DNA of 51,109 nucleotides, from the NCBI RefSeq assembly GCF_000819725.1, contig NZ_CDDH01000071.1:1-51109 (forward strand), written 5' to 3'. This document shows, in pieces, positions 45,920 to 51,109 of the stretch (the stretch's first letter is position 1; each line of letters opens with the position of its first letter). The stretch comes from Aeromonas australiensis. Lineage in GTDB: Bacteria; Pseudomonadota; Gammaproteobacteria; Enterobacterales; Aeromonadaceae. The translations under genes were made by a program, and so were the position numbers. The notes beneath the pieces were generated by a model. That model did no database searches. It was given only the letters and a program-made list of their open reading frames with translations, and was not told where the DNA came from.

Positions 45920-46977
45920 TGCTGCAACAACTTGCCTATCTGCACGGGGCGCCCACCGCCCGCGGTATCCTCAAAGCCGAGGCCGCCGACTTCGTGGTGA
46001 ATGAAGATCTCGGGTTTGAGCCCTGTGGCGAGGGTGAGCATATTTTCGTTCGGGTGCGCAAAACCGGCGAGAATACCGCCTGGGTGGCGGGTCTGCTGGC
46101 CGATGCGGCCGGGGTCAACCGCAATGCGGTGACCTGGGCGGGCCTGAAAGATCGTCATGCGGTGACTGAACAGTGGTTCGGTATTCATTTGCCGGGCAAA
46201 GCAGAGCCGGACCTCTCCGTCATCGAGAGTGACAGCATCCAGATCCTGCAGGTGAAGCGTCACAACAAGAAGCTGCGTGTTGGCTACCTCAAGGGCAATC
46301 ACTTCACCCTGCGTCTCACCGGTCTGGAGCAGGTCGACGGGCTGGCAGCGCGCCTGCAGGCCATCGCCGGGCAGGGCGTCCCCAATTACTATGGTGAGCA
46401 GCGTTTTGGCCGCGATGGCAACAACCTGGAAGCGGCCAAGGCGATGTTCGCCGGCAAGCGGATCAAGGATCGCAACAAGCGCTCCCTCTACCTCTCAGCC
46501 GCTCGCAGCATGCTGTTCAACGCTATTGTCAGCGCCCGTATCGAACAGGGGCTGGCCCATCAGTTGCTGGCCGGTGATTGCGTGATGCTCAAGGGCAGCC
46601 ACTCCATCTTCAGCGAAGAGAGCGTGACCCCCGAGCTGGCAGCGCGACTTGCCTCCGGTGACGTGCAGCTCACCGCGCCCCAGTGGGGTCGTGGCCGTCT
46701 GGCCAGTCAGGGGGCTGCAGCCGAGTTCGAGCAGGCCGTGCTGGCCCCTTATAGCGATTGGTGTGACGGACTGGAGAAGGCGGGGCTGGATCAGGACAGG
46801 CGCCCCCTGCTGCTCAAGCCGGAGCAGATGAGCTGGCAGCTGGAGGATGAGGTGCTTACCCTCTCTTTCTTCCTGCCGGCGGGCGCGTTTGCCACCAGCG
46901 TGGTGCGCGAGTTAATGCAGGCCGAAGAGGCCGATCACGGTTTCAGGAATCAGACCGATGCGAATTCTGGTCAGTAA
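45919..46977 (+). CDS. truD: tRNA pseudouridine(13) synthase
   Basis: 352 residues, ATG overlapping the ispF stop by one nt. TruD signatures: [20 protein letters not shown], the catalytic [20 protein letters not shown] (Asp of KDRHA), [19 protein letters not shown], and [20 protein letters not shown] with the TRUD insertion before it. It modifies U13 of tRNA-Glu. It overlaps surE by 20 nt. Confidence 0.96.
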   Translation: MLQQLAYLHGAPTARGILKAEAADFVVNEDLGFEPCGEGEHIFVRVRKTGENTAWVAGLLADAAGVNRNAVTWAGLKDRHAVTEQWFGIHLPGKAEPDLSVIESDSIQILQVKRHNKKLRVGYLKGNHFTLRLTGLEQVDGLAARLQAIAGQGVPNYYGEQRFGRDGNNLEAAKAMFAGKRIKDRNKRSLYLSAARSMLFNAIVSARIEQGLAHQLLAGDCVMLKGSHSIFSEESVTPELAARLASGDVQLTAPQWGRGRLASQGAAAEFEQAVLAPYSDWCDGLEKAGLDQDRRPLLLKPEQMSWQLEDEVLTLSFFLPAGAFATSVVRELMQAEEADHGFRNQTDANSGQ

Positions 46978-47704
46978 TGATGATGGGGTGCATGCCGAGG
47001 GGATTCGTGCCCTCAGCCAGGCGCTGCGCGCCTGTGGCGAGGTCATTGTGGTGGCGCCGGATCGCAACCGCAGCGGCGCGAGTCACTCCCTGACGCTGGA
47101 AGTGCCGCTGCGGGTGAGTCGCATCGCAGAAAGTGGATACTATGCGGTGAAGGGCACGCCGACCGACTGCGTGCATCTGGCGGTCAACGAACTGGTGCGG
47201 CCTGAGCCGGACATGGTGGTGGCCGGTATCAACCACGGCGCCAACCTGGGGGATGATGTCATCTACTCTGGAACGGTCGCCGCAGCCACCGAGGGTCGCC
47301 ATCTTGGCTACCCCTCCATCGCAGTTTCACTGGTGGGCAAGACCCACTTTGCCACAGCGGCCCACTATGCGGCTCTGTTGGTGAAGGGGTTGATGAAACA
47401 CCCCCTGCCTGCCGATCAGATCCTCAACGTCAATGTGCCGGATTTGCCTCTCGAGCAGATCAAGGGGATCAAGACCACCCGCCTTGGTAATCGCCACCGG
47501 GCGGAGTCGGTGATCTGCACCGAGGATCCCCGTGGCCAACCGATCTACTGGATCGGCCCTCCCGGCAGTCAACAGGATGCCGGTGAAGGCACCGATTTTG
47601 CTGCCATCGAGCAGGGCTATGTCTCGATTACCCCCCTGACCATCGATATGACTGCCTATGGCAGTCTCGCCGGTCTGGGGGCCTGGTTAGATCTGCAGGG
47701 ATGA
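46958..47704 (+). CDS. surE: 5'-nucleotidase SurE
   Basis: 248 residues, ATG inside the truD end. The metal site [20 protein letters not shown] (Asp-Asp) and [30 protein letters not shown] and [20 protein letters not shown] (Ser and Asn ligands) are all present. It dephosphorylates nucleoside 5'/3'-phosphates and short polyphosphates. Its place between truD and pcm is the usual one in this lineage. Confidence 0.96.
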   Translation: MRILVSNDDGVHAEGIRALSQALRACGEVIVVAPDRNRSGASHSLTLEVPLRVSRIAESGYYAVKGTPTDCVHLAVNELVRPEPDMVVAGINHGANLGDDVIYSGTVAAATEGRHLGYPSIAVSLVGKTHFATAAHYAALLVKGLMKHPLPADQILNVNVPDLPLEQIKGIKTTRLGNRHRAESVICTEDPRGQPIYWIGPPGSQQDAGEGTDFAAIEQGYVSITPLTIDMTAYGSLAGLGAWLDLQG

Positions 47705-47711
47705 GGGTGGT

Positions 47712-48329
47712 GTGATAGTACAGCGCCTGTTAAATCAGCTCATTGCGCAGGATATTCGCGATTTTCGCGTGCTGGCGACTATCGCCAAGGTGCCGCGTCA
47801 GCTATTCGTGGACGAGGCTATGGCGCATAAAGCGTGGGACAACACCGCCCTGCCCATCGGCCACGGCCAGACCATTTCGCAGCCCTATATGGTGGCGCGA
47901 ATGACCGAACTGCTGATGCAAAATGATCCGGCTCATGTGCTGGAGATTGGCACTGGTTCGGGCTACCAGACGGCGATCCTCGCCCATCTGGTGGAGCATG
48001 TGTATACCGTCGAACGGATCAAGTCGCTGCAGTTCCAGGCCAGGCGCCGGCTGCGTCAGCTCGATCTGCACAATGTCTCGGCCAAACACGGTAATGGCTG
48101 GCAGGGCTGGCCCAACAAGGGGCCTTACGATGCCATTTTGGTGACGGCGGCGGCGAGCGAGATCCCCACGGCGCTGACCGATCAGTTGGCCGATGGCGGA
48201 CGGCTGGTGTTACCCGTCGGTGACAGTCAGCAGACCCTGCAATTGATTGAACGCGCCGGTTCCCAGTTGACCAGCCGGATTCTGGAGCCGGTACGTTTTG
48301 TTCCCTTGATAAATGGAGATGTTGAGTGA
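47712..48329 (+). CDS. pcm: Protein-L-isoaspartate O-methyltransferase
   Basis: 205 residues, GTG start seven nt after surE. PCMT signatures: [20 protein letters not shown], the SAM-binding [19 protein letters not shown] (near residue 77), [18 protein letters not shown] and [19 protein letters not shown]. It repairs isoaspartyl damage in ageing proteins, fitting its position near rpoS. Its TGA overlaps the next start by four nt. Confidence 0.96.
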   Translation: MIVQRLLNQLIAQDIRDFRVLATIAKVPRQLFVDEAMAHKAWDNTALPIGHGQTISQPYMVARMTELLMQNDPAHVLEIGTGSGYQTAILAHLVEHVYTVERIKSLQFQARRRLRQLDLHNVSAKHGNGWQGWPNKGPYDAILVTAAASEIPTALTDQLADGGRLVLPVGDSQQTLQLIERAGSQLTSRILEPVRFVPLINGDVE

Positions 48330-48907
48330 AGTTGTTTTCCCGTTTGTATGTCCTGGTGATGCAGTGGGCTCGCCACAAATATGCCCCCTGGTATCTCTCT
48401 ATCACAGCCTTTATCGAATCTGTGTTCTGGCCGATCCCGGTAGATGTGATGCTGGCGCCGATGGCGCTCGCCAAGCCGCACAAGGCGTGGCACTACGCGG
48501 GCCTTGCAACCCTCTTTTCAGTGCTGGGGGCGCTGTTTGGTTATGCTCTGGGTTATGCCCTGTGGGACCCTGTGGTGCTGCCGCTGGTGGAGTCTGTTGG
48601 CTATCTGGGCAAGATTGACATCGCCCGTAGCTGGTTTGAACAGTGGGGGATCTGGGTTATTTTCATTGCCAGCTTCACCCCTATCCCCTACAAGGTGTTT
48701 ACCGTCACGGCAGGGTTGTTGCAAATGGCTCTGCTGCCCTTCATCATCACCTCCCTCATCGGTCGTGGCATGCGCTTTTTCCTGGTGGCAGGCTTGATGC
48801 GCTGGGGTGGCGAGAAGATGGAGCGCAAGCTGATGCACTATGTAGATGTGCTCGGTTGGCTCTGTGTCGGTCTGGCCGTTGTGGCCTATTTCTGGTTTAG
48901 TCGTTAA
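48326..48907 (+). CDS. yqaA: YqaA/DedA-family inner membrane protein
   Basis: 193 residues, GTG start in GTGA overlap with pcm. Four or five membrane helices; the SNARE-associated/DedA-type core contains [20 protein letters not shown] (about residues 32-51), [20 protein letters not shown] and the [20 protein letters not shown] loop with the reentrant FxPxPyK motif. DedA proteins are thought to move lipids across the inner membrane. The position before nlpD is conserved in many gammaproteobacteria. Confidence 0.88.
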   Translation: MKLFSRLYVLVMQWARHKYAPWYLSITAFIESVFWPIPVDVMLAPMALAKPHKAWHYAGLATLFSVLGALFGYALGYALWDPVVLPLVESVGYLGKIDIARSWFEQWGIWVIFIASFTPIPYKVFTVTAGLLQMALLPFIITSLIGRGMRFFLVAGLMRWGGEKMERKLMHYVDVLGWLCVGLAVVAYFWFSR

Positions 48908-48916
48908 GGACCCATT

Positions 48917-49990
48917 ATGCGTTCGCGTATTTGGCAAGGAAGCAGTGTCGTGGTGTTGTCGTGGTTGCTGCTTGCCTGCTCCTCCAGTAAAACTGCAGCT
49001 CCGGTAGATGGAGTGGGTGATGATCAGTTCGTCTCAACCATTCCGGCTCGCCAGAGCAGTACCCAGCTCAGCGCGCCGATTCAGGGAAGCAGCTATGTGG
49101 TGAAGCGGGGTGACACCCTCTACTCCATCGCCTTCAACTCCGGCAACGACGTCCCCTCGTTGGCCAGCCTCAACAACATCAGCCCCCCCTACAACATCTA
49201 TCCGGGGCAACAGCTGCGGCTTGATGGCTCCAGTGCCAGTGTCGGTGCCAGTCGCAGTACCGGCACCTATGAGGTGCGTCGGGGCGATACCCTGAGCAGC
49301 ATTGGCCGCCAGTTTGGCATGAGTGCCCAGATGCTGGCCCAGAGCAACAACCTGAGTGCCCCCTATGCCCTGCAGCCGGGCCAGGTGCTCAATGTGAACT
49401 CTGCGGGTGGCAGTGGTACCCAAATGGTCGCCGCGACTCGCCCGGTCACACCGGTAGCGGTGCCAACCACCACCAGACCCAGCACTGGACCGCGTCCGTT
49501 GGCTGAGCCAAGCGGCTCTGGTCAGACCACGCCATTCATTGCGCAGAAATCCGTTGCTCCGGCGGCACCGAAAGAATACGCTCAGACCAAAGAACAAAAA
49601 ACAAACAACTCCCAGTCGAGACTGACTTGGCACTGGCCAGCAAAAGGCCGGATTGTCGAGGGGTTCTCTGTTGCAGAACAGGGTAACAAGGGGATCGACA
49701 TAGCCGGCCAGAAGGGGCAACCCGTCTACGCCGCCAGCAGCGGTAAAGTGGTATACGCTGGTAGTGCTTTAAGGGGGTATGGCAAGCTGATTATCCTCAA
49801 GCATGATGATGACTATCTCTCTGCTTACGCACACAACGATGAGTTGCGGGTGAAGGAAGGGGACAGCGTCAAGGGGGGCTCGGTCATTGCCAACATGGGC
49901 AGCACGGACGCGCCGGATGTGCGATTGCATTTCGAGATCCGGTATAGAGGCAAGTCGATCAATCCGATGAGCTATTTGCCAAAGCGTTAA
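48917..49990 (+). CDS. nlpD: Amidase activator NlpD
   Basis: 357 residues. Lipoprotein signal with lipobox LLLAC (Cys21). Two LysM domains follow (SYVVKRGDTLYSIAFNSGND about residue 55 and TYEVRRGDTLSSIGRQFGMS about residue 115), a Pro/Thr/Ser-rich linker, then a LytM/M23 domain (about residues 235-357). In the latter the first metal His is replaced (GNKGIDIAG in place of H-x-G-x-D) while AYAHND and RLHFEIR remain, so it should be non-catalytic and act by switching on AmiC at the septum. In E. coli the main rpoS promoter lies inside nlpD; the same is likely here. Confidence 0.95.
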   Translation: MRSRIWQGSSVVVLSWLLLACSSSKTAAPVDGVGDDQFVSTIPARQSSTQLSAPIQGSSYVVKRGDTLYSIAFNSGNDVPSLASLNNISPPYNIYPGQQLRLDGSSASVGASRSTGTYEVRRGDTLSSIGRQFGMSAQMLAQSNNLSAPYALQPGQVLNVNSAGGSGTQMVAATRPVTPVAVPTTTRPSTGPRPLAEPSGSGQTTPFIAQKSVAPAAPKEYAQTKEQKTNNSQSRLTWHWPAKGRIVEGFSVAEQGNKGIDIAGQKGQPVYAASSGKVVYAGSALRGYGKLIILKHDDDYLSAYAHNDELRVKEGDSVKGGSVIANMGSTDAPDVRLHFEIRYRGKSINPMSYLPKR

Positions 49991-50035
49991 TGCCAGAGAG
50001 ACGGTCTTACTCTGGTAACGTCAGGGAGACACACC

Positions 50036-51019
50036 ATGAGCCAAGAACAACTGGTAATGCAGGATGCAGAATTAGAGTTTGACGCCGATACCGAGTCCCA
50101 TGAGGCAGAAGAGCAGGAGGAGGTAGCCGCCGAGGCGGAAGAGATTATCTCCGATGAGTTGCTGGCACCTGAGCTGAACAAGGTGATGGATGCCACGCAA
50201 CTCTATCTGGGGGAGATTGGTTTTTCCCCGCTGCTCACCGCCGAAGAGGAAGTCTATTACGCCCGTCGTGCCTTGCGGGGCGACAAAGCTGCCCGCAAGC
50301 GCATGATCGAGTCCAACCTGCGACTGGTGGTGAAAATCGCCCGTCGCTACAACAACCGCGGCCTGGTGCTGCTGGATCTCATCGAAGAGGGCAACCTCGG
50401 TCTTATCCGTGCGGTCGAGAAGTTCGACCCCGAGCGCGGCTTCCGTTTCTCCACCTATGCCACCTGGTGGATCCGCCAGACCATAGAGCGGGCCATCATG
50501 AACCAGACCCGCACCATCCGCCTGCCCATTCATGTGGTCAAGGAGTTAAACGTTTACCTGCGCACCGCGCGTGAACTGGCTCACCGCCTCGACCATGAAC
50601 CCACAGCCGAGGATATCGCCTTTGCGCTCGATCGTTCGGTGGATGATGTGAATCGCATGCTCAAGCTCAACGAGAAGATCACCTCGGTGGATACCCCCAT
50701 CGGCGGCGATCGCGACAAGGCGCTGCTGGATGTACTCTCTGATGAGCATGGTATGGGGCCGGAGCTGGAGTCACAGGAAGATGATATGCGTAGCAGCATA
50801 GTGCGCTGGCTGGAAGAGCTGAACCCCAAGCAGCGTGAAGTGCTGGCACGCCGTTTCGGTCTGCTGGGCTATGAGCCAGCCACCCTCGAGGATGTGGGGG
50901 CCGAGATTGGCCTGACCCGCGAGCGGGTACGCCAGATCCAGGTGGAGGGGCTGCGCCGTCTGCGGGAGATCCTGCTGGGCCAGGGGCTCTCCATCGAGGC
51001 CCTGTTCCGTTCCAATTAA
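50036..51019 (+). CDS. rpoS: RNA polymerase sigma factor RpoS
   Basis: 327 residues, ATG after CAGGGAGA. An acidic N-terminal stretch (residues 1-50) precedes region 1.2 ([20 protein letters not shown]), region 2 ([20 protein letters not shown], then [20 protein letters not shown]), region 3 ([20 protein letters not shown]) and region 4 ([20 protein letters not shown]). It is the stationary-phase and general stress sigma factor. Length is close to the E. coli protein (330). It is followed by a strong terminator. Confidence 0.97.
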   Translation: MSQEQLVMQDAELEFDADTESHEAEEQEEVAAEAEEIISDELLAPELNKVMDATQLYLGEIGFSPLLTAEEEVYYARRALRGDKAARKRMIESNLRLVVKIARRYNNRGLVLLDLIEEGNLGLIRAVEKFDPERGFRFSTYATWWIRQTIERAIMNQTRTIRLPIHVVKELNVYLRTARELAHRLDHEPTAEDIAFALDRSVDDVNRMLKLNEKITSVDTPIGGDRDKALLDVLSDEHGMGPELESQEDDMRSSIVRWLEELNPKQREVLARRFGLLGYEPATLEDVGAEIGLTRERVRQIQVEGLRRLREILLGQGLSIEALFRSN

Positions 51020-51058
51020 GCTTCAGTCGCAACTGATCGCGGCCTCTGGCCGATAGCA

Positions 51059-51088
51059 CGAGGGGAGCAATAGCTCCCCTCGTTTTTT
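51059..51088 (+). terminator. Intrinsic terminator after rpoS
   Basis: CGAGGGGAGC-AATA-GCTCCCCTCG followed by TTTTTT. Confidence 0.9.
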
Positions 51089-51109
51089 ATGGTTCTTCGC
51101 ATTTTGTGG

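Noticed and set aside
49600..49990. Catalytic M23 endopeptidase activity for NlpD
   Set aside because: The first metal-binding His is replaced in GNKGIDIAG, so the domain should be an activator rather than an enzyme.

Overview
The window looks like chromosomal DNA of an Aeromonas-like gammaproteobacterium. The evidence is high-GC coding DNA, the conserved block ftsB-ispD-ispF-truD-surE-pcm-yqaA-nlpD-rpoS, a leuABCD operon with its own leader peptide, thiBPQ behind a TPP riboswitch, and YfbU and YbdG-type MscM proteins close to the enterobacterial ones. The genus is an inference from gene order and protein similarity as I recall them; no search was run.

Layout. 0.1-6 kb: a degenerate response regulator, a lipoprotein, a MocR/PdxR-type regulator divergent from two tandem RhtB/LysE exporters, and a YgeA-type racemase. 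6-12.8 kb: an acyltransferase, a possible small RNA region, a YhcH-family protein, ackA, a YbdG-like MscS channel, an L,D-transpeptidase and yfbU. 12.9-17.8 kb: thiBPQ with its riboswitch, a PilZ protein and a periplasmic transglutaminase-like protein. 17.9-23.7 kb: leuABCD with leader peptide and attenuator, and a divergent TetR regulator. 23.7-29 kb: a PAP2 phosphatase overlapping a glycosyltransferase, a 50-residue protein, ilvIH and a third RhtB exporter. 29.1-39.8 kb: a defence island in one orientation, mrr-hsdR-fic-hsdM-hsdS followed by a Septu-like ATPase/HNH pair (ptuA-ptuB). 40-44 kb: an unknown helical protein, a broken SWIM-domain gene, a VirK/YbjX protein and putP. 44.2-51.1 kb: ftsB through rpoS.

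Most interesting signal. At two translationally linked junctions the start of the downstream gene has been copied in tandem, making tiny ORFs whose stop codon overlaps the next start. Before ilvH there is one such copy (24 codons echoing IlvH residues 1-12, plus a copy of the ilvI tail). Before ispF there are two (19 and 26 codons echoing the IspF N-terminus), each carrying a Shine-Dalgarno-like GGGAGG for the next start. The repeat steps (74, 59 and 77 nt) are all 2 modulo 3, as stop/start overlap requires, and the copies differ partly by synonymous or conservative changes. A similar partial copy, of the hsdS 3' end, follows hsdS.

Other points of note are a 12-bp inverted repeat plus flanking half-sites in front of fic, whose product ends in a winged-helix-like segment; a 20-bp perfect palindrome between the MocR gene and the exporters; AT-rich target-recognition segments in hsdS; and a terminator-bounded stretch at 7.34-7.55 kb with no gene.
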